A stretch of DNA of 16,337 nt from Candidatus Ventricola intestinavium (GCA_018715105.1 DVMG01000235.1:1-16337); one strand, 5' to 3'; shown: positions 1 through 7,687, numbered from the stretch's first letter. Notes: generated by a model from the letters alone, not told the origin. Made by a program: numbers and translations.

Positions 1-654
1 GAAAACCATGGAGTAAAACCACGCGTTCCAATATCCCACGCCGTAAAAGAGCACCATCACCGCGATGGATGCGCCGGACAGCGGCAGGATGACGCGAAGC
101 AGGATCAGGAAATCGTTCGCCCCGTCGATCCGCGCCGCCTCCTCCAGGCTGCTTGGAATGGATGAAAAGGAGGTTCGCAGCACGATCAGGTTATAGGTGC
201 TCATCATCGTGGGAAAAATCAGCGACCAGCGCGTGTCAAGAAGCCCCAGGCTCTTGACCTGCAGATAAAACGGAATCAGGCCGCCGCTGAAAAACATGGT
301 GAACGTCGCAATGAAATTAAACGCCCGGCGCAGCGCATATCCGCGCCTTGAAAGCACATAGGCCGAAAGAATGGTGATCACCATGCTGCACACCGTCCCC
401 ACGACAACCAGAAACAGGGTGTTTCCATATCCGGTATAGATATCGGGGTTTTCCAGCACGGCCTGATACGCATCCAGGCTGAAGCCAAGCGGATGGGTCA
501 GAATCCCCGTGTGCGCGCTGAGGAGGTTGGGGTTGCTCAGCGAAGCGAAGAGGACATGCAAAAACGGATAAAGCGTCACAACGATAACAAGCGTCAGGAA
601 GAAGAGATTCAAGACCTCGAAAATGCGCTCGCCTGCCGTCCTTTTGATCTTCAT
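1..654 (-). CDS. Carbohydrate ABC transporter permease, second subunit (partial, runs off the left edge)
   Basis: Inner-membrane permease of a sugar importer in the MalG/LplC/YtcP class. The frame is open from an ATG at 654 to the window edge (218 codons); the C-terminus lies outside. The N-terminus has a short basic stretch, a hydrophobic segment (about residues 14-34) and further hydrophobic helices. Near residues 168-191 is the loop that contacts the ATPase, read as EEAARIDGA then a later ILP, which is the EAA signature of ABC permeases. A GGAGGAAA ribosome site precedes the ATG. It starts 12 bases after the stop of the upstream permease, so the two are co-transcribed and would form the heterodimeric channel. 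The specific substrate cannot be read from the permease itself; the GH28 neighbour suggests pectin-type oligosaccharides. Confidence 0.9.
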   Translation of the reverse strand, partial: MKIKRTAGERIFEVLNLFFLTLVIVVTLYPFLHVLFASLSNPNLLSAHTGILTHPLGFSLDAYQAVLENPDIYTGYGNTLFLVVVGTVCSMVITILSAYVLSRRGYALRRAFNFIATFTMFFSGGLIPFYLQVKSLGLLDTRWSLIFPTMMSTYNLIVLRTSFSSIPSSLEEAARIDGANDFLILLRVILPLSGASIAVMVLFYGVGYWNAWFYSMVF

Positions 655-666
655 GTGCTTTCCTCC

Positions 667-1620
667 TCACCACAGGCTGGTTTCGTTGACTTTGCGGCTG
701 ATGATGTTGGCCATCAGCACAAGGGCAAAGTTGATCACGGAGTTAAACAGGCCCACCGCCGTGGAAAAGCTGTAATTGGCTTCAAGCAGCCCTTTTCGGT
801 AGACAAATGTTGAAATCACGTCTGCCGTGGAATAGGTGTTGGAGTTATACAGCAGCAGAATCTTTTCAGAGCCGATGCTCATCATGGAACCAAGTTTGAG
901 GATCAGCATCACAACGATGGTCGGCATGATGCCGGGCAGGGTCACATGCCAGATCTGGCGCAGCTTGCCTGCGCCATCCATGCGCGCCGCCTCATACAGC
1001 TGCGGGTCAATCGCTGTGAGCGCGGCCAGATATACAATGGAGCCCCATCCCATCCCCTGCCAGATTTCGCTGATCACATAAATAGGGCGAAACAGCGCAG
1101 GGTTGAGCAGCATCGTCTGCCGTTTGACGCCAAACAGCGCCAGCAGATCGTTGATGACCCCCTGACTGGATGTAAAATCCACAATCATGCCGCAGATCAC
1201 CATCACAGAGATAAAGTGAGGCAGATAGCTCACCGTCTGCACCGTGCGCTTGAACCAGCTCTGCCGCACCTCGTTGAGCAGAATGGCCAGGAGGATCGGC
1301 GCGGGAAAGCCAAAGATCAGATTGAGCATGCTCAAAATGACCGTGTTCCCTAGCAGGCGTGAAAAATAAACGTTATGAAAAAAATTGACAAAGTGCTTCA
1401 TCCCCGCCCACGGGCTGCCCATAATGCCGAGCTTGGGATAAAAATCCTTGAAAGCAATGATCGCCCCATACATCGGCGCGTAGCAGAACAGCAGATAGTA
1501 GACAAGCATGGGGATAGCCATCACGTAGATATAGACATGCTTTCTGGCATCCTTAATCGCCCGCTCACCCCACGTCGCGCGCGCCTGCAGCGGCGATTGA
1601 TTTCTCCATGGCCCCTTCAC
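667..1620 (-). CDS. Carbohydrate ABC transporter permease, first subunit (LplB/YteP class)
   Basis: Inner-membrane permease, 317 residues with the start chosen here. Family features visible are a hydrophobic helix after a basic N-terminus (around VYIYVMAIPMLVYYLLF), several further hydrophobic spans, and an EAA loop (YEAARMDGAGKLRQIW, then VTLPGIMPT). I place the start at a GTG at 1620, with an AAGGGG ribosome site 8 bases upstream. The frame can be extended to a GTG at 1668, but that codon lies in the loop of a terminator-like hairpin and has no good ribosome site. The gene follows the solute-binding protein and is followed after 12 bases by the second permease, the usual LplA-LplB-LplC order. 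No ATPase gene is present; such importers usually borrow a shared MsmX-type ATPase encoded elsewhere. Confidence 0.9.
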   Translation of the reverse strand: MKGPWRNQSPLQARATWGERAIKDARKHVYIYVMAIPMLVYYLLFCYAPMYGAIIAFKDFYPKLGIMGSPWAGMKHFVNFFHNVYFSRLLGNTVILSMLNLIFGFPAPILLAILLNEVRQSWFKRTVQTVSYLPHFISVMVICGMIVDFTSSQGVINDLLALFGVKRQTMLLNPALFRPIYVISEIWQGMGWGSIVYLAALTAIDPQLYEAARMDGAGKLRQIWHVTLPGIMPTIVVMLILKLGSMMSIGSEKILLLYNSNTYSTADVISTFVYRKGLLEANYSFSTAVGLFNSVINFALVLMANIISRKVNETSLW

Positions 1621-1650
1621 GAAATTCGCCCCTTTCGGTTCAATGCGTAT

Positions 1651-1693
1651 AAAAAGGCCGGAGAACACACTTTTTCTGCGCCCTCCGGCCTTT
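1651..1693 (-). terminator. Hairpin with T-run between binding protein and permease genes (attenuator-like)
   Basis: On the minus strand AAAGGCCGGAG (1693-1683) pairs perfectly with CTCCGGCCTTT (1663-1653) around a 19-base loop, and the descending arm runs into five T. It lies 10 bases after the stop of the solute-binding protein and 30 bases before the GTG start of the permease. Placed between genes of one operon, it most likely lets only part of transcription continue, or stabilises the 3' end of the binding-protein mRNA, so that the binding protein is made in excess over the permeases. Confidence 0.7.
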
Positions 1694-1703
1694 CATCGGG
1701 CTA

Positions 1704-3311
1704 TCAGCGAGCTAAATAACGCGCATAGGCCGCGTTTTCAATTTCCAGCGCCTGCTCAATCCCCATCTTCTTGCAGTTTTCCACCATGGTGTCATATTCC
1801 GCCGTGTCGATCAGTCCCATGATGTATTTGCCGACCATCTCGTCCAGATAGGTGTTTACCTGGCTCATGATATCCGCAAATGTCGCGCTTTCCTCCATGG
1901 TGGGCGTAAGGGTCGGAACGATCAGGTCGGCGGAGGCCTGCCCCCATGTTTCCACGGCCTCCATCTGCGCCGGATCGGTTTTCGCCATCATGGCCAGCTG
2001 CGTGTCCTGATAAATGTAACCGGAACGGCCGCCGAAGGCCACCGGGATCACCGCGCCGCGGAACCCCTTTTCGTCAATCTGCGCCTGCATTTCTTCCGTC
2101 CAGACGACGTTCCCCTCTTCATCCAGCACATAATGCTCGCCTTCAATGCCGTAATTGACCAGACGGATGCCCTCTTCCGAGTAAATGTAGTCAAGATACC
2201 GCATCGCGGCTTCAATATCCTTGCATGCCGAGCTGATGGCAAATCCCTTGCCATTGCAGATTGCGTTCACCGCGGGCTGAGCCGTATAGCGGTTGCCGTC
2301 CTTGGTCATGGGCCATGGGATGGCCTTGATCTGCGCCTGCGGAAGCGTTTCCTCCATCACCTGCGCATAGTTGACATAGTGCGCGGTTTCCGAGCCGATC
2401 CAGCTGCCCACCAAGCCGCTTGTCACCTTTGCCTGGAAGGTGTTGGAATCAATCGCCAGATAATCCGGATCGATCAGCCCCTCCGCATACCACTGGCGCA
2501 TGGTATCCAGATATTCTTTGTATTTCGGCGACAGGATGGAGTGATTTACCTTTCCATCTTCCAGATAGAAGCCCTGGAGCACGCCAAAGGCCGCACAGAA
2601 ATAATTGATCGAATACTGCGCCGTAGATGTCCAGACGCCGGAGAAGGGGATCTCGTCGTTCGGATCTCCGTTCCCGTTCATATCGTTGTCACGGAATGCA
2701 CAGAGCATCTCATACCAGTCTTCAATCGTCTGCGGCGGGTCAATGCCCAGCTGTTCTGCCCAATCCAGGCGGTAAATGGGTCCCTGCGTAAAATTGAGGC
2801 CCATTGTTTCCTCGCTCAGGCATACGTCGCGCACAAATGGGAACATATAGATCGTGCCGTCATCCGTGGTGGCCTGGCGCTTGGCCTCGGGATTTGCCTC
2901 AAAAAACGCTTTGAGGTTGGGCGCATACGCATCGATATAGTCGTTGAGCGGAAGGATCACTTCGTCCAGAATCGCCTTTTCCGGCCCGCCGGAATAATCC
3001 GCCCAATTGTAATAGATGATATCGGTCAGATCCTGCGAGACGACCATCAGGTTAAACTGCTCTTTTTCCTGCCCTCTGGGCGGATGCACCCATTCCACAT
3101 CCACGCCCGTCACGCGGGAAAGCTCCTGCATAGAGGGCACATCCCCGTGCTGGGAAATCTCCGTATCGGCAACCTGGGAAAAGATGGTCAGGGCCTCCCC
3201 TTCCCCCTGAGCCGTTCCTGTGCATGCCAGGCACAGGATCATGGCAAGCAGGAGCGTCAGCCCTCGTCTTGCCGGCCGGTCTTTTTTCCTTTTCATGGCG
3301 TGTGCTGTCAT
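1704..3311 (-). CDS. Extracellular solute-binding protein of a carbohydrate ABC importer (LplA/YtcQ class)
   Basis: Exported binding protein, 535 residues, typical of the large family-1 binding proteins paired with LplB/LplC permeases. Residues 1-16 are basic (MKRKKDRPARRG), followed by a hydrophobic core (LTLLLAMILCLAC) and an Ala/Gly-rich cleavage region. The cysteine in LAC could be a lipoprotein site, but position -3 is Cys rather than Leu/Val/Ile, so the lipobox is weak. The mature part starts with the family-typical pattern of a short strand, then VTGVDVEWVHPP and DLTDIIYYNW. A calcium-like loop is seen at NDMNGNGDPNDEIPF. The ATG at 3311 is chosen because AAGGAGG sits 9 bases before it; an upstream extension to 3437 would run through the promoter. 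First gene of the operon, divergent from the GH28 gene. Confidence 0.92.
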   Translation of the reverse strand: MTAHAMKRKKDRPARRGLTLLLAMILCLACTGTAQGEGEALTIFSQVADTEISQHGDVPSMQELSRVTGVDVEWVHPPRGQEKEQFNLMVVSQDLTDIIYYNWADYSGGPEKAILDEVILPLNDYIDAYAPNLKAFFEANPEAKRQATTDDGTIYMFPFVRDVCLSEETMGLNFTQGPIYRLDWAEQLGIDPPQTIEDWYEMLCAFRDNDMNGNGDPNDEIPFSGVWTSTAQYSINYFCAAFGVLQGFYLEDGKVNHSILSPKYKEYLDTMRQWYAEGLIDPDYLAIDSNTFQAKVTSGLVGSWIGSETAHYVNYAQVMEETLPQAQIKAIPWPMTKDGNRYTAQPAVNAICNGKGFAISSACKDIEAAMRYLDYIYSEEGIRLVNYGIEGEHYVLDEEGNVVWTEEMQAQIDEKGFRGAVIPVAFGGRSGYIYQDTQLAMMAKTDPAQMEAVETWGQASADLIVPTLTPTMEESATFADIMSQVNTYLDEMVGKYIMGLIDTAEYDTMVENCKKMGIEQALEIENAAYARYLAR

Positions 3312-3428
3312 TTGAGAATACCTCCTTGTCGCTGTTGTCGTGTCTTGATTGCCGTCCCTTCCTGCCTTCCTTAGGGGCATGGGGTCGTCCTCAACGCGGG
3401 ATTCCTTGCGCCCGCTTTTCTGTTCAAC

Positions 3429-3434
3429 AGTATA
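3429..3434 (-). promoter_or_regulatory. Probable -10 box of the transporter operon
   Basis: Minus strand reads TATACT at 3434-3429, about 118 bases before the chosen start of the solute-binding protein. No good -35 box is found at 16-18 bases (the best is TTCCAC), which fits a promoter that needs an activator. The leader between here and the gene contains a small GCGGG/CCCGC hairpin. Moderate support only. Confidence 0.4.
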
Positions 3435-3506
3435 CACGAATTCTGTCTTTGTGGAACTAGCAACATATTCCCTGCCTGTTCATCTCATCTTTATTCAACT
3501 TTTTCA

Positions 3507-3524
3507 GATCATTTTTCCATGATC
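3507..3524. promoter_or_regulatory. Inverted repeat, candidate operator in the divergent region
   Basis: GATCAT-TTTTCC-ATGATC is a perfect 6+6 inverted repeat with a 6-base spacer, upstream of both divergent promoters. It is flanked by two copies of TCATCTCAT in direct orientation (3480-3488 and 3523-3531) spaced 43 bases apart, about four helical turns. This is the type of arrangement recognised by AraC- or LacI-type sugar regulators, but no regulator gene is in the window and the role is inference. Confidence 0.35.
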
Positions 3525-3537
3525 ATCTCATTTGCAC

Positions 3538-3550
3538 AATTTTCAAAATT
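3538..3550. promoter_or_regulatory. 13-bp perfect palindrome, candidate operator upstream of the GH28 promoter
   Basis: AATTTTCAAAATT is a perfect palindrome around a central base. It lies about 47 bases upstream of the -35 box of the GH28 promoter and about 104 bases upstream of the transporter -10 box, in the most AT-rich part of the divergent region. It could bind a regulator shared by both units; AT-rich composition alone could also produce it. Confidence 0.3.
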
Positions 3551-3596
3551 GCCGCATGCACAAGGCTTTTTGGGTTTCGGCAAAAAGATCGCCGCC

Positions 3597-3626
3597 TTTA
3601 CAAAAAAACGGCGCGCGGTATATACT
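3597..3626 (+). promoter_or_regulatory. Promoter of the GH28 gene
   Basis: TTTACA (3597-3602) and TATACT (3621-3626) are separated by 18 bases; an overlapping TATATA at 3619 gives a 16-base spacing. Transcription would start near 3633, leaving a leader of about 70 bases before the ATG at 3705. No other good promoter is seen in this stretch. Confidence 0.55.
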
Positions 3627-3704
3627 GAATTATCCTGATTATCCTCACCCGCCGGAGGCGCAAACCGACGGGATCAAGCGAGCTTCAAAAGGAGAGATTC
3701 AAAG

Positions 3705-5159
3705 ATGGAACCGATTTCCGGTTTTGAGCTGCCCGATGTTCATGTGCCCACGTTCCGCCCGGTGGATTACAATGTGCGCGATTATGGAGCGCGGTGCGAC
3801 GGCGCCTTGTGCACAGACGCCTTTGAAGCGGCCATTACAGCCTGCTCCGCCCAGGGCGGCGGCCGGGTGGTTGTTCCAGCCGGGTGCTACAGGACCGGTC
3901 CGATTCACATCCGCAGCCATGTCAACCTGCATCTGGAGCGCGGGGCTTTCATCCTGTTCAGCCGGAATTATGACGATTATCCGCTCATCTCTTCCTATTA
4001 CGAAGGATATCCGTCTATCCGCTGCACGTCGCCCATCTGGGCCACCGATGAAACCGACATCGCCATCACCGGCGAGGGGGTCCTCGACGGCAATGGCGAT
4101 GCCTGGTGGTATGTCCGCCGCTGGGAACAGACGGATGAAATGTGGGCTTATATTCTGCGCTGGCGCGGAGGGCTGGATGATGCGGATCCGCAGCGCCATG
4201 TATGGTGGCCCACGGCGGAGCACAAAATCGGCAGCGACTACTTTCAGAGCCAGTCCGGGCTGGTGACGGATTTTGAGCAGGCCGAAAGGGGAAAGCCCTT
4301 CTACCGCCCCTGCATGGTTGAATTCATCCGCTGCGAGCGCATCCTGCTTGAAGGCGTGACCCTTCAAAATTCTCCTGCGTGGACCATCCATCCGCTTCTC
4401 TGCCGCCAGATTACGGCCCGTCATCTGCTCATCAAATCCCCCTGGGATGCCCCGAATACGGACGGACTCAATCTGGAATGCAGTCAGCATGCGCATGTAC
4501 ATGACTGCATATTGGACGTCGGGGACGACGCCATCTGCATGAAGGCCGGAAAAAACGCCGCAGGCCGGAGCCTGGGCGTCCCCACGCAGGATGTTCACAT
4601 TCATCACTGTCAGGTCTTTGCGGGCCACGGAGGATTTGTCATCGGCACGGAAACAGCCTGTAGCATCCGCAACATCCTTGTTGAAAACTGTATCTTCACC
4701 CGCACGGACCGCGGCCTTCGATTCAAAAGCTGCTATGGCCGCGGCGGCATCATCGAAAATATCCAAATCCGGCATATTTACATGCACAACATCCTCAAGG
4801 AGGCCGTTTCCTTCATCATGGGACGCGACACCGCCGCCATGCCGGCCGATGCGCCGCGCCATGCCGACGGCAGTTTCCTCTATTCTCCGGAGGATATGCC
4901 CGTTTTTCGCGGCATCGTCATGGAAGACATTCGCTGTCACGGCGCGCTCGATGCGCTGGTGATCCGGAATCTCCCCGGAAGCTGCATTGAAAACGTGTTC
5001 CTGAGGAATGCCTACCTGGAAGCAAAACGTGGTATTTCCTCCAATGGAGAGGGGATGCTGTCCTTTTTGCTTGAGAATGTGTCCATAAAAAAGGAGTGCA
5101 CGCAGGAAGCACCCCAATCGTTTGATTCTCTGCTGCTAAATGCCGGCGTCCGCCTCTAG
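3705..5159 (+). CDS. Glycoside hydrolase family 28 (polygalacturonase-type), probably cytoplasmic
   Basis: Pectin-degrading right-handed beta-helix hydrolase, 484 residues. The four GH28 active-site motifs are all present in order: NTD at 251-253, DD at 274-275 inside DVGDDAI, GHG at 307-309, and RFK at 339-341 (family RxK). The N-terminal YNVRDYGA (22-29) is the usual start of the beta-helix. There is no signal peptide or membrane segment, so it should act inside the cell on short oligosaccharides brought in by the divergent transporter, more like an exo-acting enzyme than a secreted endo-polygalacturonase. Hydrolysis of galacturonate or rhamnogalacturonate links is inferred from the family. 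The start has AAGGAG 10 bases upstream. The last codons contain a terminator for the opposite strand, and the stop overlaps the stop of the convergent rfbD. Confidence 0.92.
   Translation: MEPISGFELPDVHVPTFRPVDYNVRDYGARCDGALCTDAFEAAITACSAQGGGRVVVPAGCYRTGPIHIRSHVNLHLERGAFILFSRNYDDYPLISSYYEGYPSIRCTSPIWATDETDIAITGEGVLDGNGDAWWYVRRWEQTDEMWAYILRWRGGLDDADPQRHVWWPTAEHKIGSDYFQSQSGLVTDFEQAERGKPFYRPCMVEFIRCERILLEGVTLQNSPAWTIHPLLCRQITARHLLIKSPWDAPNTDGLNLECSQHAHVHDCILDVGDDAICMKAGKNAAGRSLGVPTQDVHIHHCQVFAGHGGFVIGTETACSIRNILVENCIFTRTDRGLRFKSCYGRGGIIENIQIRHIYMHNILKEAVSFIMGRDTAAMPADAPRHADGSFLYSPEDMPVFRGIVMEDIRCHGALDALVIRNLPGSCIENVFLRNAYLEAKRGISSNGEGMLSFLLENVSIKKECTQEAPQSFDSLLLNAGVRL
5087..5115 (-). terminator. 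Rho-independent terminator of the rfb operon, inside the GH28 coding sequence
   Basis: On the minus strand GGGGTGC (5115-5109) pairs with GCACTCC (5099-5093) through seven pairs, one of them G-U, around a 9-base loop, and is followed directly by TTTTTT (5092-5087). It starts 40 bases after the rfbD stop codon. On the plus strand the G-U pair becomes an A-C mismatch and no T-run follows, so it works only for leftward transcription. In the GH28 protein the same bases encode residues around 462-471. Confidence 0.7.
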
Positions 5160-6079
5160 TGTGTGAGGGGAAGGATCGTCTTCAGATACCGCGAAAGCGC
5201 GTCCTTCCAGTCCGGCAGGGGGACAAAGCCGCTTTCCACAAGCTTCGCTTTATCCAGCCGGCTGTTGAACGGGCGCGTCGCCTTCGCCAGGCCGTACTGC
5301 GCCGTCGTCACCGGGATCACCTGTGTCGGCATGCCCGCCTGGCGGAAGATCTCTCTGGCGAAATCCGCCCAGCTGAGATAGCCGCCCTCGTTGGTCGCAT
5401 GGTAAACCCCGTATTTTTCCGTCCCGATCATGTCCACCAGCAGCCGCGCCAGGTCGAGCGTGTAGGTCGGCGTGCCCACCTGGTCGCACACCACGCGCAG
5501 CGCCTCGTGCGTCTGTCCCAGGCGGAGCATCGTTTTGATGAAATTGCTGCCGCTCAGGCCAAATGCCCACGCGATGCGCACGATGAAAAACCGCTCCACA
5601 AGCTCCTGCACGGCCCACTCGCCTTCCAGTTTCGTCTCGCCATAGACGTTCAGCGGCGCGTAGTCCGTGCATTCCGGCTTCCACGGGGTTTCTCCCTGTC
5701 CGTCAAACACATAGTCCGTACTGATGTACATCATTTTGCAGCCCAGCTCGTGGCAGGCTGCGGCGATGTGACGCGTGCCGCCCGCATTGATGGCGCGCAC
5801 CCTGCCGCGCTTGTCCTCATCCTCTGCCGCATCGACCGCCGTCCATGCCGCACAGTGGATGACCGCGTCGGGCCTGACCTCACGCAGCACGGCGCTCACG
5901 CGCGCCCCGTCGGTGATATCCAGCTGCACATAGGGCGTGCGGGTGACGGCGCTCGCATCGGCGATGCCCGCGTATTGCGGCTGGATGTCGCTGCCCACGG
6001 CCGCATAGCCGCGCCCAGCGAGTTCATGGATGACGTCGTGCCCCAGCTGGCCGCTCACACCGGTGACAAAGATTTTCAT
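5156..6079 (-). CDS. rfbD: dTDP-4-dehydrorhamnose reductase
   Basis: Last step of dTDP-L-rhamnose synthesis: NAD(P)H-dependent reduction of dTDP-4-dehydro-L-rhamnose. It has 307 residues, close to the normal family length. The Rossmann motif GVSGQLG is at 7-13, STDYVFDG at 120-127, and the YxxxK catalytic pair at Y146 and K150 (YGETK). A GGTGAGGAGC ribosome site, which overlaps the rfbB stop codon, lies just before the ATG at 6079, so translation is probably coupled to rfbB. Fourth and last gene of the operon. Its TAG stop shares the CTAG tetranucleotide with the stop of the convergent GH28 gene. Confidence 0.96.
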   Translation of the reverse strand: MKIFVTGVSGQLGHDVIHELAGRGYAAVGSDIQPQYAGIADASAVTRTPYVQLDITDGARVSAVLREVRPDAVIHCAAWTAVDAAEDEDKRGRVRAINAGGTRHIAAACHELGCKMMYISTDYVFDGQGETPWKPECTDYAPLNVYGETKLEGEWAVQELVERFFIVRIAWAFGLSGSNFIKTMLRLGQTHEALRVVCDQVGTPTYTLDLARLLVDMIGTEKYGVYHATNEGGYLSWADFAREIFRQAGMPTQVIPVTTAQYGLAKATRPFNSRLDKAKLVESGFVPLPDWKDALSRYLKTILPLTH

Positions 6080-6088
6080 ATTCGCTCC

Positions 6089-7108
6089 TCACCTGTTGCC
6101 GTACATCTTCTCGTAATAGTTCTGATACTCGCCGCTGAGGATCGTCTCCCACCATTCCCGGTTGTTCCGATACCACGCGATCGTCTTTTGGATGCCGTCG
6201 GCAAACTTCGTTTCCGGCAGCCAGCCCAGCTCCCTGTGGATCTTCGTCGGGTCGATGGCATAGCGCATGTCGTGTCCTTTGCGGTCGGTCACGTAGGTGA
6301 TCAGGCTCTCCGGCTTGCCCAATTCATGGCAGATAAGCTTCACGATGTCGATGTTGCGCATCTCGTTGTGCCCGCCGATGTTGTAGACCTCCCCCACGCG
6401 CCCGTTGTGGATGATGAGGTCGATGGCCTTGCAGTGATCCTCGACGTAGAGCCAGTCCCGCACATTCTCGCCCTTGCCGTAGACGGGGAGAGGCTTGTTG
6501 TTCAGGCAGTTGGCGATCATCAGCGGGATCAGCTTCTCCGGGAAATGGTACGGGCCGTAGTTGTTGGAGCAGCGCGAGATCGTCACCGGCAGGCCGTATG
6601 TGCGGTGATACGCCAGCACCAGCAGGTCGGCGCCTGCCTTGGACGCACTGTAGGGGCTGGATGTGTGGATCGGCGTCTCCTCGGTGAAGAACAGATCCGG
6701 GCGGTCGAGCGGCAGGTCGCCGTATACCTCGTCGGTGGATACCTGATGGTAGCGCCCGATGCCGTATTGGCGGCAGGCATCCATCAGCACCTGCGTGCCC
6801 AGGATGTTGGTCCTGAGGAAAATGCCGGGGTCCTCGATGGAGCGGTCCACATGGCTCTCGGCCGCGAAGTTCACCACGATGTCCGGGTGTTCCTCCTCAA
6901 AGAGCCTGTCCACCGCCTCGCGGTCGCAGATGTCGGCCTTCACGAAGCGGAAATGGGGGCTGTCCATCACGGGCGCAAGCGTTGAGAGGTTGCCCGCGTA
7001 GGTCAGCTTGTCCAGGCAGACGATGCGGTAGGTCGGGTGCTTGCTGAGCATATGAAAGATGAAGTTGCTGCCGATGAAACCGGCGCCGCCGGTGACGATG
7101 ATGGTCAT
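6089..7108 (-). CDS. rfbB: dTDP-glucose 4,6-dehydratase
   Basis: Second step of dTDP-L-rhamnose synthesis: converts dTDP-glucose to dTDP-4-keto-6-deoxyglucose with bound NAD. It has 339 residues, full length. It shows the NAD-binding TGGAGFIG at 6-13, the STDEVYG segment at 124-130 with the catalytic Asp126-Glu127 pair, and YSASK at 153-157 (Tyr and Lys of the short-chain dehydrogenase type). The N-terminal KLTYAGN is also typical of RmlB. It lies between rfbC (9-base gap) and rfbD (9-base gap) in one transcription unit. All catalytic residues expected for an active enzyme are present. Confidence 0.97.
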   Translation of the reverse strand: MTIIVTGGAGFIGSNFIFHMLSKHPTYRIVCLDKLTYAGNLSTLAPVMDSPHFRFVKADICDREAVDRLFEEEHPDIVVNFAAESHVDRSIEDPGIFLRTNILGTQVLMDACRQYGIGRYHQVSTDEVYGDLPLDRPDLFFTEETPIHTSSPYSASKAGADLLVLAYHRTYGLPVTISRCSNNYGPYHFPEKLIPLMIANCLNNKPLPVYGKGENVRDWLYVEDHCKAIDLIIHNGRVGEVYNIGGHNEMRNIDIVKLICHELGKPESLITYVTDRKGHDMRYAIDPTKIHRELGWLPETKFADGIQKTIAWYRNNREWWETILSGEYQNYYEKMYGNR

Positions 7109-7117
7109 ATGGCCTCC

Positions 7118-7687
7118 TTATATTTCCCCGTACACAAAATTGCAGTCGCTCTGCGCCAGCAGCGGCGCGCTCGTGTCCTTCTGCGAAAGCAATTCCTCCA
7201 CGACGTCTCCCCAATCCACGCCGATGGCGGGATCGTTGAATCGAATGCCCCGGTCGCACGCCTTGTCGTAGAGGTTGTCGACCTTGTAGCAGAACTCCAC
7301 ATCGTCGGTCAGCGTCTTGAAACCGTGGCCGAACCCGCGCGGGATGAAGAGCATGCGCTTGTTCTCCGCGGAGAGTTCAACGGCCACCCACTGGCAGTAC
7401 GTCGGGCTTCCCTTTCGCAGATCGACCGCCACATCCATCACCGCGCCGCGCGTCACGCGCACGAGCTTGGCCTGCGCGTGCGGCGCGTTCTGGAAGTGGA
7501 TGCCGCGCAGCACGCCCCTGGCCGCCGTGAAGCTCTGATTGTCCTGCACGAAATCGGCGATGATGCCGATCTCCTCCAACGCCTTCTTATTGTACGTTTC
7601 CATGAAATAGCCGCGCGCATCGCCAAACACCTGCGGCTCGACGATGCACACGCCGGGCAGCCCGGTGTCGATTCGCTTCATCGCCAT
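7118..7687 (-). CDS. rfbC: dTDP-4-dehydrorhamnose 3,5-epimerase
   Basis: Third step of dTDP-L-rhamnose synthesis: epimerisation at C3 and C5 of the keto sugar. It is a cupin-fold protein of 189 residues, normal length. It has the family pattern GVLRGIHFQ at 58-66 with the catalytic base His64, PRGFGHGF at 116-123, and the conserved tyrosine at 134 in EFCYKVDNLY. The ATG at 7687 comes one base after the rfbA stop codon and uses AAGGTGAG, inside the end of rfbA, as ribosome site, so it is translationally coupled. A second ATG two codons later is possible but worse spaced. Confidence 0.96.
   Translation of the reverse strand: MAMKRIDTGLPGVCIVEPQVFGDARGYFMETYNKKALEEIGIIADFVQDNQSFTAARGVLRGIHFQNAPHAQAKLVRVTRGAVMDVAVDLRKGSPTYCQWVAVELSAENKRMLFIPRGFGHGFKTLTDDVEFCYKVDNLYDKACDRGIRFNDPAIGVDWGDVVEELLSQKDTSAPLLAQSDCNFVYGEI

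Noticed and set aside
3699..5117. 472-codon open frame on the minus strand opposite the GH28 gene
   Set aside because: The plus strand has all GH28 motifs in order. The minus frame has shadow composition and no ribosome site.
5169..5208. GGAAGGA/TCCTTCC pairing enclosing a CGC-GAAA-GCG hairpin, as a terminator for the GH28 gene
   Set aside because: There is no T-run after it and the outer loop is long. It is inside rfbD codons. It may fold in RNA, but I cannot support a terminator.
5159..6985. 608-codon open frame on the plus strand opposite rfbD and rfbB
   Set aside because: It is antisense to two clearly identified genes with all catalytic motifs. It is rich in His, Arg and Val runs typical of GC-rich shadow frames and has no recognisable domain.
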